This document shows, one piece after another, positions 24,306 to 31,902 of a stretch of 64,000 nucleotides of DNA. A program made the position numbers and the translations under genes. Within the stretch, counting starts at the first letter, position 1, and every line of letters begins with the position of its first letter. The notes beneath the pieces are model-generated. The model was not told the DNA's origin and did not search any database. It saw only the letters and a list, made by a program, of their open reading frames with translations. The DNA comes from Streptomyces sp. NBC_00236. Its GTDB lineage: Bacteria; Actinomycetota; Actinomycetes; Streptomycetales; Streptomycetaceae. Location: the NCBI RefSeq assembly GCF_036195045.1, contig NZ_CP108100.1:4278001-4342000 (forward strand). Direction: 5' to 3'.

Positions 24306-25127
24306 TCACTCGGTGGCGCCGGCGGGGGCCCTTCCGATGGCCAGAAGGTGAGAGCTTGCCGCGAGTAGCTCCGGGTACGGCTCCGCCATACGCGCTGCGG
24401 CCAAGGCGGAGGCAAGCAGCTCGTCTGTGGGACCCGCGCCCGGCTGCTGCTCAGCAGTCTTCACCAGGGACCAGGCAGGTCCCTCGACACCAAAGACCTG
24501 TACGTCGGTCAGCCCGGAAGCACTCAGCTCTTCCACCAGCTCATCGGCGCGGTGGAAGTACGACAGGGTGAAGCCGCGTCCGCCGTCATAGACGGCCGTC
24601 TCCAAGATCTTGGAGACGGAATCATGGATCCGTTCAGCGTGCAGGTGGGAGTACGTGACGTGTTCAAAGAGCGACGCGTATCGGTTGATGGCCGCCGCAG
24701 CGATCATCCCGCCTGGCTTCACGACTCGGCAGGCTTCCGCCAGAGCTCTGCTTCGATCACTCGCATCGGGCAGGTGGTAGAGCGGCCCGAGGAGCTGCAC
24801 AACGTCAAAGCTGCCATCAGCCTCGTGCAGTTCTCGTGCGTCGCCCACGTAGGCCGAGCACACGGCCGACGCGCGCTCTACATGGCGAGGCACGGGGTCC
24901 ACGAGGGTGACCTCGTAGCCGTCCTTCACGAGCCATTCCGCATGAATACCGGTCGCCCCGCCCACATCGAGCACGCGTGCCGGTGCGGGGGGCAAGAAGC
25001 GTCGGAGGAGTTCTTGAGTCCTGACCAGCTCCATACGGCCGTCTGCCGAGGTGCGCAGGCGGCTGTCCTCGTTCACTGTCTCGCCGTAGAACCGCATCAC
25101 GGAGGGAGCCAATTCGAGATTCGACAT
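24306..25127 (-). CDS. Class I SAM-dependent methyltransferase
   Basis: 273 residues from the ATG at 25127. The Rossmann motif I is ARVLDVGGATGIHAEWL, the acidic motif II is VTLVDPVPRHVE, and VVQLLGPLYHLPDASDRSRALAEACRVVKPGGMI covers motifs IV-VI. It resembles small-molecule methyltransferases of the UbiE type; the substrate is unknown. It is divergent from the GntR gene across a 56-bp gap containing operator A, so it is probably under the element's own repressor. It is the first gene inside attL and is best read as cargo. Confidence 0.87.
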   Translation of the reverse strand: MSNLELAPSVMRFYGETVNEDSRLRTSADGRMELVRTQELLRRFLPPAPARVLDVGGATGIHAEWLVKDGYEVTLVDPVPRHVERASAVCSAYVGDARELHEADGSFDVVQLLGPLYHLPDASDRSRALAEACRVVKPGGMIAAAAINRYASLFEHVTYSHLHAERIHDSVSKILETAVYDGGRGFTLSYFHRADELVEELSASGLTDVQVFGVEGPAWSLVKTAEQQPGAGPTDELLASALAAARMAEPYPELLAASSHLLAIGRAPAGATE

Positions 25128-25141
25128 GGTCGCAGTATCCT

Positions 25142-25163
25142 GTGTACCGGTGGACCAGTCCAG
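25142..25163. promoter_or_regulatory. GntR operator A (divergent promoter)
   Basis: Reading the minus strand, CTGGACTGGTCCACCGGT followed by ACAC matches 19 of 22 positions of the palindrome at 26022-26043. It lies between the methyltransferase and GntR starts and should control both. Confidence 0.7.
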
Positions 25164-25183
25164 CGCGCGGAATAGGGGAAGCC

Positions 25184-25900
25184 ATGGCAGTCCTGAAGTA
25201 CGAAGAGATCGCAGAGTTCCTGCGCGCCCGCATTGCCGCTGGTGAGATCGCCCCCGGGGAGACAATCCCGTCGGGTCGTGAGCTGGCTGAGCAGTGGGAT
25301 GTGTCGCGGGCCACCGCCATCAAGGCCGTGGACGTACTGCGCAACGACGGCGTGGTCGTGGCCAAGCAAGGAACCGGATTTGTCGTCACGGAGACTCCCG
25401 TGGCACGCCCCGCCGGCGCTCGCCGCGCGGGGTCGGCGCGCATCCTTGGTGGGATGCCGTTCCTGCGCGTCGGCACGCCGGACTGGGCGGAACCCCCTGT
25501 CCGCGTCGCAGATGCACTCGGACTCCCCGCCGGAACGAAGGCGCTTCGGCGCGTTCGCGTCCTCCAGCTCCCGGACGGAACACCGAACAGCAGCGTCGAA
25601 GCGTGGTTCCCCCCGGAGATCGCCGAAGTATCGCCGCGCCTTGCCGACACGAAGCCGATCGCCGAAGGGACGACGCGCTACGTGCGGAGACAGACCGGGC
25701 GGGGTCCGTCGGAAGGTGTGGACATCACAACAGTGCGCCTCGCCTCGGAGACAGAGGCAGAACTCCTGAAGGTGCCGCAGAACACCCCGGTCGCCGTACT
25801 TCTGCACACCGCGTACGACGAGCAAGGGAAGCCGCTGGTGTGCGAGGAGGGCGTCACGCCGGCGTCCCTCTTCGAGCAGGTGGACACGTACGCGATGTAG
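25184..25900 (+). CDS. GntR-family regulator of the AICE (KorSA/UTRA-like)
   Basis: 238 residues. The N-terminal winged HTH (about 5-70) reads YEEIAEFLRARIAAGEIAPGETIPSGRELAEQWDVSRATAIKAVDVLRNDGVVVAKQGTG. The C-terminal UTRA-like effector domain (about 95-235) has RVRVLQLPDGTPNSSVEAWFP and ends TPASLFEQV. In pSAM2, KorSA is a GntR-type repressor controlling replication and integration functions; this gene holds the same place. Three similar palindromes (A, B, C) flank it. The start at 25184 has AGGGGAAG upstream. Frame-shifted upstream starts would overlap operator A. Confidence 0.9.
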   Translation: MAVLKYEEIAEFLRARIAAGEIAPGETIPSGRELAEQWDVSRATAIKAVDVLRNDGVVVAKQGTGFVVTETPVARPAGARRAGSARILGGMPFLRVGTPDWAEPPVRVADALGLPAGTKALRRVRVLQLPDGTPNSSVEAWFPPEIAEVSPRLADTKPIAEGTTRYVRRQTGRGPSEGVDITTVRLASETEAELLKVPQNTPVAVLLHTAYDEQGKPLVCEEGVTPASLFEQVDTYAM

Positions 25901-25916
25901 TCAGCGGGCGACAATG

Positions 25917-25950
25917 AAAGCTGGACCGGTCCACTGGTCCAGCTTTTTTA
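25917..25950 (+). terminator. GntR operator B overlapping a terminator
   Basis: CTGGACC (25921-25927) and GGTCCAG (25936-25942) are arms of a palindrome matching operators A and C. On the plus strand the extended stem AAAGCTGGACC/GGTCCAGCTTT is followed by TTTTTTATTT, a canonical intrinsic terminator for the GntR gene. One sequence may therefore serve as both operator and terminator. Confidence 0.75.
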
Positions 25951-26020
25951 TTTCCCGTAATCGGCCCCTCACCTGCACCTATGTGGTGAGCGGGGGTGGC
26001 GCCGGCAAACTCAACACTTG

Positions 26021-26044
26021 ACTGGACCGGTCCACCGGTCCAGT
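26021..26044. promoter_or_regulatory. GntR operator C before the transfer operon
   Basis: ACTGGACCGG (26021-26030) and CCGGTCCAGT (26035-26044) form a perfect 10-bp inverted repeat around TCCA. It lies about 245 bp before the leader peptide at 26288 and is the natural control point for the transfer genes. Confidence 0.75.
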
Positions 26045-26287
26045 CTCTTGGTGTGGCCACCACCCAATCCGGAACTTTCGGAAAGGTGCGGTGATCCACG
26101 TCGGGATGGCCCTTCTTTGGGCTGCCCAGAGCTGAGGGCGGGGACGCTGCAATCCCGCTAAAGGCCAGGGGACAGGGCTTCGGCCCGACTGGCGAGGTGG
26201 CCCGGTGACCGCGAGCAACGGCCGGCGAGTGGGGACGTGATCCCCCTTGCAGTGATTGCCCTGATCCGACCACAAGAGAGGAACCCC
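26045..26287. other. Leader region of the AICE transfer operon
   Basis: No ORF is supported. Short hairpins such as GCCC-TTCTTT-GGGC (near 26109) and GGGCTTCGGCCC (near 26178) and several GGGGA/GGTG words suggest a structured transcript or replication signal. It lies between operator C and the leader peptide. Confidence 0.4.
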
Positions 26288-26341
26288 ATGAGTCAGCGAA
26301 GTACGTGGGCGCCGCCCGTGCTGGACCGGCCTGAGCGGTAA
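26288..26341 (+). CDS. 17-residue putative leader peptide
   Basis: The sequence MSQRSTWAPPVLDRPER is followed by TAA. GAGAGGAACCCC upstream provides a good ribosome-binding site at the right spacing. It is followed by two strong hairpins (26395-26438 and 26486-26515) before the DUF6284-like gene. This layout resembles an attenuation or translational-coupling leader. The RBS and in-frame stop support translation; function is inference. Confidence 0.5.
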   Translation: MSQRSTWAPPVLDRPER

Positions 26342-26394
26342 GCCCCTTGCGTCATCGCATCACCTGATCTGCCGCTCACGCGGCCGGTTGCCTC

Positions 26395-26515
26395 CCCCGC
26401 CCGTCCAGGCCGCCTAGCGCGGCGCTGTACGGGCGGGGCTGAGGGGAGCCGGAACGCCTTTTCCCGCTTCACCCACAGACGGCGCGCGGCCCCGGTGCTG
26501 ACACACCGGGGCCGC
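26395..26515 (+). promoter_or_regulatory. Tandem hairpins between leader peptide and first transfer gene
   Basis: CCCCGCCCGT (26395-26404) pairs with ACGGGCGGGG (26429-26438). GCGGCCCCGGTG (26486-26497) pairs with CACCGGGGCCGC (26504-26515) around CTGACA, a perfect 12-bp stem. The second has TGTTC downstream and lies 38 bp before the next start codon. Attenuator or terminator roles are possible. Confidence 0.5.
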
Positions 26516-26553
26516 TGTTCGGGCCGTCGCACCTGCTAGGGAGACCACGACCC

Positions 26554-26820
26554 ATGAAGACCATCGCTGCACTTCAGGCCACTGTTACGGCTACCTCGCT
26601 CGACTTCGAGCCGTCGGCCGCCGAGCTGGACGCGATCGAGCTGGAGATGCCGCTCATCCGGGCGGAGGTCGAGTTGCTGGACGCGCAGATCATGACCATC
26701 GACCGGCCGACGAACGAGCTGGACGTACGGCGCGTGCGCCGGGCCCACAACCGGGTCCTGGCCGCCCGTCGCGACCTGAGCAACCGCACCATCACGGTGC
26801 AGCCGGGCGGTGCGGCATGA
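26554..26820 (+). CDS. DUF6284-like AICE protein
   Basis: 88 residues, mostly helical and acidic in the first half (FEPSAAELDAIELEMPLIRAEVELLDAQIMTIDRPTNELDVRRVRRAHNRVLAARRDL). It matches my memory of the DUF6284 family, found almost only in Streptomyces integrative elements between the regulator and the transfer genes. Function is unknown. The stop overlaps the next start as ATGA, beginning a chain of four coupled genes. Confidence 0.75.
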   Translation: MKTIAALQATVTATSLDFEPSAAELDAIELEMPLIRAEVELLDAQIMTIDRPTNELDVRRVRRAHNRVLAARRDLSNRTITVQPGGAA

Positions 26821-27002
26821 GTGCCCGCGTCTACCCCGTCAGTCCGCAGCCCGACGATGACGCCCGGTTCACCCTGGGGCTGGCCGCCGATGTGGCGGAC
26901 GTGCTCTTTCGGCACGGCTACCCCAAGCCCGCCGGTATGGACTGGGTGGAGTTGCAGCTTGCCCTCTTCCGGTTCCTGTACGGGACGGGCGGTGCGGCAT
27001 GA
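26817..27002 (+). CDS. Small AICE protein, unknown function
   Basis: 61 residues overlapping both neighbours by 4 bp. The core FTLGLAADVADVLFRHGYPKPAGMDWVELQLALFRFLYG is probably two helices. No family is assigned. The tight coupling on both sides is the main support that it is real. Confidence 0.7.
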   Translation: MSARVYPVSPQPDDDARFTLGLAADVADVLFRHGYPKPAGMDWVELQLALFRFLYGTGGAA

Positions 27003-27856
27003 ACCTTCACCGCAAGGGGCGGGCCGCCCTGGTGCTGGCCCTGGTCGCCGTGGTCGGCATGGCGTTCCGCGTCTCGTGGAACGCGTTGCGGGACGTGGCC
27101 CGTGCGATCGGCGCGGACAGTACGGCCGCGCTGCTCTACCCGTTCGTCGTCGACGGACTCATGGCGCTCGCTCTCGTCGCCACGCTGGTGCTGACCGATC
27201 GAGCGGACAAGCGGTTCGCACTGCGCGTCCTGGCCGCCTACACCCTGGCGTCACTGGTCCTGAACTACGTGCACGGGCTCGTTCCCGAGCTGCACGGCGG
27301 TTCGGTCGACTGGGGCCGACTGGCTGACTGGGACCCCGCCAACTGGGCGCTGGTGCTGCTCGCTACGTCGCTGCCGGTCGGCTCGATCTACTTCGGGTCC
27401 GACCTGGTCGCCAAGGTGCTCCACCACCGACCGATCGAGCCCGCCCCGATCACCGTAACGGTCGATACAGCAACAAAACGGTCTACTTCTGACCTGGGAG
27501 AGTCGACCCCCGCCCCGGTACCCGCTGCTGACCTCCCGGCGGCGCTGCCCGCCCCGGTGGTCATCGACCTGGTGAAGCCGGTCGAGTCGATGCCGGTCCG
27601 GGCGGTGGCCGCTGAGTCGGCTCGTCCCCGTCGGGCGACCGGCCGCGTACCGGCCGCTGCCCGATCGAGTCGACCGGCCCGCACCGCCGAGCAGTTGCTC
27701 GATGAAGCCCGATCGGCTACTGCCGACTGGTCCGACCAGGATCTGACGGCCGAGGGCATCCGCAAGGCCGTCCACACCTCACCCGCAAAGGCCCGCGTCC
27801 TGCGCGACACCCTGCGCGGCGAGCGGTCGACCGCACCGGTCGACGCGGTCGCGTGA
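26999..27856 (+). CDS. DUF2637 membrane protein (Spd-like spread protein)
   Basis: 285 residues. Four hydrophobic segments lie at about 8-28, 42-64, 70-90 and 113-135, in a DUF2637 domain (SWNALRDVARAIGADSTAALLYPFVVDGLMALALVATLVLTDR). The C-terminal half is cytoplasmic, Pro/Ala-rich, and ends in a small helical region that resembles a helix-turn-helix (DEARSATADWSDQDLTAEGIRKAVHTSPAKARVLRDTL). DUF2637 proteins accompany plasmid and AICE transfer genes in Streptomyces and are thought to help spread within the mycelium. It overlaps its neighbours by 4 bp on each side. Confidence 0.85.
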   Translation: MNLHRKGRAALVLALVAVVGMAFRVSWNALRDVARAIGADSTAALLYPFVVDGLMALALVATLVLTDRADKRFALRVLAAYTLASLVLNYVHGLVPELHGGSVDWGRLADWDPANWALVLLATSLPVGSIYFGSDLVAKVLHHRPIEPAPITVTVDTATKRSTSDLGESTPAPVPAADLPAALPAPVVIDLVKPVESMPVRAVAAESARPRRATGRVPAAARSSRPARTAEQLLDEARSATADWSDQDLTAEGIRKAVHTSPAKARVLRDTLRGERSTAPVDAVA

Positions 27857-28200
27857 TGGCGACGCTGCCTGAGTTCCGGTGGCGTCTGGCCCCGGACGGC
27901 TACGCGACCCGCAGGCAGTTGCGGGCGTTGGGGTTGCGGCCCGGCGGACAGGACGTCGCCGCAGTGCTTCACCGCCCGCGCCGCCGCCGCGCTCCGCTGG
28001 TCGCCTACCTCTACCGCATCGACCACGCCAAGCCCGTACGCCCCATGACCCCCGGCCGGGCCGCCGCGCTGGCCAAGGCCATGCGGGCCCGCCGCACCTG
28101 CCCGAACTGCCGCCGCGATGCCGGGTACTGCATCCCGCGCTCACTCGGCATGTGCGTGCCCTGCCACGACTCCCCGACCCGAAAGGTCTCGCACGCATGA
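27853..28200 (+). CDS. RRQRL-motif zinc-binding AICE protein
   Basis: 115 residues. YATRRQLRALGLRPGGQD matches the RRQRL-type motif used to name a small actinobacterial plasmid family. The C-terminus has a probable zinc ribbon, CPNCRRDAGYCIPRSLGMCVPC. The GTG at 27853 overlaps the previous stop; an ATG at 27856 is equally possible. Role in transfer is inferred only from position. Confidence 0.78.
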   Translation: MMATLPEFRWRLAPDGYATRRQLRALGLRPGGQDVAAVLHRPRRRRAPLVAYLYRIDHAKPVRPMTPGRAAALAKAMRARRTCPNCRRDAGYCIPRSLGMCVPCHDSPTRKVSHA

Positions 28201-28406
28201 AGTACTTCACCCCTGCCGGGGGGACCACCGAGGTCCGCCCCCGCCTCTTCGGCAAATCGACCGTCATCTGCACCTGCGGCTTCTCCAAGACCGTGGCCAG
28301 CGGCAAGGCGGATGGGCTGGCGAACAACCACGCCGGTTCCTGCCGCCGCGGCACCCCGTCCTCTCCCCGCCGTGGCGGGGGCGGGTCGATCGGCTCCCGC
28401 CGCTAG
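28197..28406 (+). CDS. Small cysteine-containing AICE protein
   Basis: 69 residues overlapping the previous gene as ATGA. STVICTCGFSKTVASGKADGLANNHAGSC contains a CxC and a later Cys/His pattern, possibly metal-binding. The tail is basic and low complexity (PRRGGGGSIGSRR). It resembles proteins called mobile element transfer protein in related elements, but I cannot assign it firmly. Confidence 0.65.
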   Translation: MKYFTPAGGTTEVRPRLFGKSTVICTCGFSKTVASGKADGLANNHAGSCRRGTPSSPRRGGGGSIGSRR

Positions 28407-28413
28407 ACCAGAC

Positions 28414-28463
28414 GCCCCGGCATTCACCCGGTGAGGGCGCCGGATCGAATCCGGCCCGGGGCA
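28414..28463 (+). ncRNA. 50-nt tRNA-like motif, copy 1
   Basis: GCCCCGG (28414-28420) pairs with CCGGGGC (28456-28462), a 7-bp acceptor-like stem followed by A. Inside, TCAC/GTGA (28424-28434) makes a 4-bp hairpin. GCCGG-ATCGAAT-CCGGC (28439-28455) is a T-arm with a near-canonical T-loop, differing from TTCGAAT at one base. The acceptor and T stems would stack to 12 bp, the minimal RNase P substrate. No D arm or anticodon arm is present. It lies between coupled-gene blocks, just before an RBS. Confidence 0.6.
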
Positions 28464-28499
28464 CTCCCGCTCCACCCCACCCCCCTTGAGGAGGCCGTC

Positions 28500-28700
28500 A
28501 TGGCCGCTGAGGAAGTCCAGCAGGACATCGTCAAGGTCGCCACACAGGCCGTCGCTATCGAGGCAGTCCGCGCCTACGTCGAGCAGATCCACTCGCGTGG
28601 CCGCGTCGACTTCACCGACGCCGGGCGGATGGTCGGCCATCTCATGTCCGCCGAGGTGCTCCTGATGGACGTCGCCGAGGCGTTCGCCCCCGCCGACTGA
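28500..28700 (+). CDS. Small AICE protein, unknown function
   Basis: 66 residues, all helical in appearance (EEVQQDIVKVATQAVAIEAVRAYVEQIHSRGRVDFTDAGRMVGHLMSAEVLLMDVAEAF). The start at 28500 has TTGAGGAGG seven bases upstream, a near-perfect RBS. It is bracketed by the two tRNA-like motifs. No family is recognised. Confidence 0.7.
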   Translation: MAAEEVQQDIVKVATQAVAIEAVRAYVEQIHSRGRVDFTDAGRMVGHLMSAEVLLMDVAEAFAPAD

Positions 28701-28708
28701 CCACCCCA

Positions 28709-28758
28709 GCCCCGGCATTCACGCCGTGAGGGCGCCGGATCGAATCCGGCCCGGGGCA
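28709..28758 (+). ncRNA. 50-nt tRNA-like motif, copy 2
   Basis: Same architecture and spacing as copy 1: GCCCCGG (28709-28715) with CCGGGGC (28751-28757), TCAC-GCC-GTGA hairpin (28719-28729), and GCCGG-ATCGAAT-CCGGC (28734-28750). The only internal changes fall in the 3-nt hairpin loop (GCC instead of CCG), so all stems are conserved. The following GCACTCCCG is also shared. Confidence 0.6.
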
Positions 28759-28793
28759 CTCCCGAACACCCCTCAGCCCGTGGAAGGAACCGC

Positions 28794-29177
28794 ATGGACT
28801 CCCACCTGCCCGCCCCCCGGGCGGTCACCGTCGTCCAGCTCCCGGACGGCACCTACACCTACGCCGACCCGCAGTCGCTGCCGGTGCAGCAGGCGCCGCA
28901 GCAGATCGTCCAGCACATCCACCACGCCCCGCCCGACCGCACCGTCCAGCGCATCGCGCTGGGTTCTGGTGTCGGTGCCGGGGCGGTCGCGGCCGGCGTC
29001 TACTTCGGCCCGCTCCTGGTCGGTGTCCTCACCGCCATCGCCGCGAACCTCGCCATGCTCGCGTTCCTCGCCGCCGTCTCCGCGTGGGGCGTGGTCACCG
29101 TCGTGAAGTCGATCGGGGGCAGTGAGGGCAAGGCGGCCTCCAAGTCGGTGTCCCGGGCCCGGCGTCGCCGGGGCTGA
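28794..29177 (+). CDS. SpdB-like AICE membrane protein (DUF6251-like)
   Basis: 127 residues. The N-terminus has LPDGTYTYADPQSLPVQQAPQQIVQHIHHAPPDRTVQRIALG. A hydrophobic region of about 55 residues follows (GSGVGAGAVAAGVYFGPLLVGVLTAIAANLAMLAFLAAVSAWGVVTVV), probably two TM segments, and the end is basic. This fits SpdB-type spread proteins from Streptomyces elements; the DUF6251 label is from memory. GGAAGGA supplies the RBS. Confidence 0.75.
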   Translation: MDSHLPAPRAVTVVQLPDGTYTYADPQSLPVQQAPQQIVQHIHHAPPDRTVQRIALGSGVGAGAVAAGVYFGPLLVGVLTAIAANLAMLAFLAAVSAWGVVTVVKSIGGSEGKAASKSVSRARRRRG

Positions 29178-29255
29178 CGTGCCCGTGTCCGTCCGGTCTC
29201 GTACCGGGCGGGTGCAGGACCGGACAGCCCGGCCCGACACCTGGGAGGCACCGTC

Positions 29256-29576
29256 ATGGAGAGCTACACCCCCGCCGAGAAGCGTGAGCGTGCCCGGCTG
29301 TTCCGCAAGGGATTCCGCCAGGCCATGGCCGACTGCGTCGACCCCCGCCTTGAGGCCCGGATCGAGAAAATCGACCAGCGCGCGGCCGAGCGCGGCGCGC
29401 AGGAACTGCGGGCCCTGCACCAGGTGCAGGCCGATGCCCGCCAGACCCTGGCCAACGCCAAGGCCGCCGAGCGCACCGCGCCCCGCACCGACCGCCCCGC
29501 CGCCCGGCAGGCCCGCAAGGCCGCCGAGGACGCCGTACGCCGCGCCGAGCGCGCCGTACTGCGCGCCGAGCGCTGA
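29256..29576 (+). CDS. Charged coiled-coil AICE protein
   Basis: 106 residues of alternating acidic and basic character (EKRERARLFRKGFRQAMADCVDPRLEARIEKIDQRAAERGAQELRALHQVQADARQTLANAKAAER), probably one long helix. It lies just before the translocase gene. No family is recognised; a Tra accessory role is suggested only by location. Confidence 0.65.
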   Translation: MESYTPAEKRERARLFRKGFRQAMADCVDPRLEARIEKIDQRAAERGAQELRALHQVQADARQTLANAKAAERTAPRTDRPAARQARKAAEDAVRRAERAVLRAER

Positions 29577-29611
29577 CCCGACCCTCTGCCGAGCATCAGG
29601 AGAGATCAGGC

Positions 29612-31705
29612 ATGTCCGAGAACGTGATCCACCTCTTCAAGACCCCGGAAACCCTCGATGCCCCGACCCCGGCTGTGCCGGTGCGGCCCGTGCGGGTGTG
29701 GCGACGTACCGGCCGTGCGGTGGCCAGTGTGGTTCGGCACGAGCGGACCACGACGGCGGCCCGGGTGGCGGTGCGCCACGGTTCCTACGTCATCGGGGGC
29801 ACAAGGATCGTGACCCGGCGGGCGTGGGACGGCCGTACCGGGGCCCGCTACGAGCGGATGCTCCGGGCCGCCGAAGCGGTCGGCAACTATGAAGCCGCGG
29901 GCGAGTGGGAAGAGCGCCTGCACCGCTTCCGCACCGACCGGCACCGCCGCCGCATGGACCTGCTCGCCGCCCCGGAGAAGGTCGTCAAGGGTGCGGCGTT
30001 CGGCGCGGCCGGCGGGGTCGGCACTCTGATCGTGATCGGGATCGCGCTGGCCGTCGCGAACAAAAACCCGGCCGACATCGTCACCCCGCTCATGGCGTTC
30101 ATCGACCTCATCCGCCTGCTGGCCGTCATCACCACAGTGGTGTGGGGGCCGCTCGTTGCCGCCGCTCCGTGGGTCGCGCTGGCCGGTGTGTGGGCGGTCG
30201 GCCGTCACCGTGGCGCCGCACCCGCCTGGGCCCTGCCCACCAACACCCGAGCCGAGGATGCCGGGGCGCCGCTCACCCCGTCCATCGTCGTCACCGCTCT
30301 GCGGGACCTCGGTGTCGCCCCGCTGCGCAACGCCATCAAGGAAATGGGCGACGCCGGCGCGGCAATGCTCGGCCCGATCCGGATCGCCGGATGCGGAGTC
30401 GAAGTCGACGTCACCCTGCCCTCCGGTGTCTCGACGAACGAGGTGCAGAACCGGCGCAGGAAGCTTGCCGAGAACCTGGCCCGGCACGAGCACGAAGTGT
30501 TCATCACCATCCCCCAGGCCGCCCGCACCGTGCGGCTGTGGGTCGCCGACTCCGGGGCCCTGGACGAGCCGATCGGCCCGTCCCCGCTGGTCACCGACCC
30601 CGACACCAAGGCCAACTACAAGACCGGCAAGGCCCCGTGGGGTCAGGACCTGCGCGGAGACGCCGCCGGTCTCAGCGTCTACCAACGCCACCTGCTCATC
30701 ACCGGCCTGTCCAACCAGGGCAAGACCGTTGCTCTGCGCTCGCTCGCTCTGTGGCTGGCGCTGGACAAGTCGGTGCAGTTCCTGATGGGCGACCTCAAGG
30801 GCGTCGGTGACTGGAACATGTTCGACGGCCTGGCCACCACCCTCATCCAGGGCCCGACCGACGAGCACGTCATCCAGGTCACGGAAATGGTCGAGGGTGC
30901 GGTGAACGAGATGAACCGCCGCATCCAGGCCCCGCCCGGCACCACCTTCCCGCCCCTGATCGTCCTCGTCGACGAAGCGCAGGTGGCGTTCATGTGCCCG
31001 GTCAGGGACGACGAGAAGCGCCCGTACGGCGGGGCCAAGGCCAACTCCCGCTACTTCATGGCCGTCCGCAAGATCCACAACCAGGGGCGGGCCGTCAACG
31101 TCCTGATGTGGCAGGGCACCCAGGACCCCACCGACCAGAACCTGCCCAAGCTGGTCCGCGAAGGCGCCCACACCCGCGCCTCCCTCGCTCTGGGCACCGA
31201 ATCCCAGGCCCGCATGGCGTTGGGCGACAAGGCCGTGGACGGCGGCGCCGCCCCGAACCTGCTGCGCCCCGGACTGGACCGGGGAACGCTCGTGGTCGCC
31301 TCGGACGGCATCACCATCCCGGCCGGCCAGTCGTCCATCACCGTGCGCACCCACTACATCGACGACGACGCGGCCACCGTCATCACCGACCGCGCCAAGG
31401 CCATGCGCGACGGGGTCACCACCCTGCACGTCATCGAGCACGACCCCGACCGTGACCCGCTCGCCGACATCCTCACCGTGCTCGCCGACCGCCCCCGCGC
31501 ACGAACCCAGGACGTCCTCAAGCGCCTCGCGACGCTCAACGAGGACGCCTACGGCGACTGGTCGTTCATCGACCTCAAGAGCGCCTTGGAGGGCACCGGC
31601 GCCGAACCGTACAAGTCCGAAGGCGTCATGGTCATCGGCCGTGACCGGCTCACCCGCGCACTCGCCGGTCGCCCCGAGGACGGTTCCGCTTCCACCGCCC
31701 AGTGA
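29612..31705 (+). CDS. FtsK/SpoIIIE-type DNA translocase for conjugation (TraSA/TraB-like)
   Basis: 697 residues. TM segments lie at about 130-152 and 168-197. The motor domain has Walker A GLSNQGKT at about 365-372 and Walker B PPLIVLVDEAQVAF about 85 residues later. The C-terminal 75 residues look like a winged helix (DILTVLADRPRARTQDVLKRLATLNEDAYGDWSFIDLKSALEG), the part that in Streptomyces TraB recognises 8-bp clt repeats. In AICEs this single protein moves double-stranded DNA between mycelia. It starts with a good RBS (AGGAGAGATCAGGC). The repeat-rich region directly downstream is a candidate clt. Confidence 0.93.
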   Translation: MSENVIHLFKTPETLDAPTPAVPVRPVRVWRRTGRAVASVVRHERTTTAARVAVRHGSYVIGGTRIVTRRAWDGRTGARYERMLRAAEAVGNYEAAGEWEERLHRFRTDRHRRRMDLLAAPEKVVKGAAFGAAGGVGTLIVIGIALAVANKNPADIVTPLMAFIDLIRLLAVITTVVWGPLVAAAPWVALAGVWAVGRHRGAAPAWALPTNTRAEDAGAPLTPSIVVTALRDLGVAPLRNAIKEMGDAGAAMLGPIRIAGCGVEVDVTLPSGVSTNEVQNRRRKLAENLARHEHEVFITIPQAARTVRLWVADSGALDEPIGPSPLVTDPDTKANYKTGKAPWGQDLRGDAAGLSVYQRHLLITGLSNQGKTVALRSLALWLALDKSVQFLMGDLKGVGDWNMFDGLATTLIQGPTDEHVIQVTEMVEGAVNEMNRRIQAPPGTTFPPLIVLVDEAQVAFMCPVRDDEKRPYGGAKANSRYFMAVRKIHNQGRAVNVLMWQGTQDPTDQNLPKLVREGAHTRASLALGTESQARMALGDKAVDGGAAPNLLRPGLDRGTLVVASDGITIPAGQSSITVRTHYIDDDAATVITDRAKAMRDGVTTLHVIEHDPDRDPLADILTVLADRPRARTQDVLKRLATLNEDAYGDWSFIDLKSALEGTGAEPYKSEGVMVIGRDRLTRALAGRPEDGSASTAQ

Positions 31706-31886
31706 CAGGGAGGCGCACTCCGACACGTCAGGGAGGCAGGGAGAACTCCCTCACCCCCTCCCTGCCTTAACTCCCCTGCCTGACCTGCGCAAATGATGTT
31801 CAGGGAGGCGGGGAGGCGCCCCAGGTCAGAGCCCCGAAATCCCGCTCCACACGCTCACCGCAGGGGGTGCTTCCGCCTCCCTGCCC
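31706..31886. repeat. CAGGGAGGC repeat cluster downstream of the translocase (candidate clt)
   Basis: CAGGGAGGC occurs at 31706-31714 and 31729-31737, overlapping a CAGGGAG at 31737-31743. CAGGGAGGCGGGGAGGC lies at 31801-31817. Inverted forms (CTCCCTGCC, GCCTCCCTGCCC) occur near 31758 and 31875. CTGACCTG (31780-31787) and CAGGTCAG (31822-31829) form an inverted pair that recurs at 35351-35471. A 17-bp sequence (31819-31835) is identical to 35348-35364. It lies next to tra, where clt loci are found. Confidence 0.6.
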
Positions 31887-31902
31887 AAGGAAAAGGGAGC
31901 CC

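Noticed and set aside
29612..31705. Chromosomal FtsK/SpoIIIE division translocase
   Set aside because: Only two TM segments, small size, no gamma domain, and surrounded by AICE genes; it is the conjugative type.
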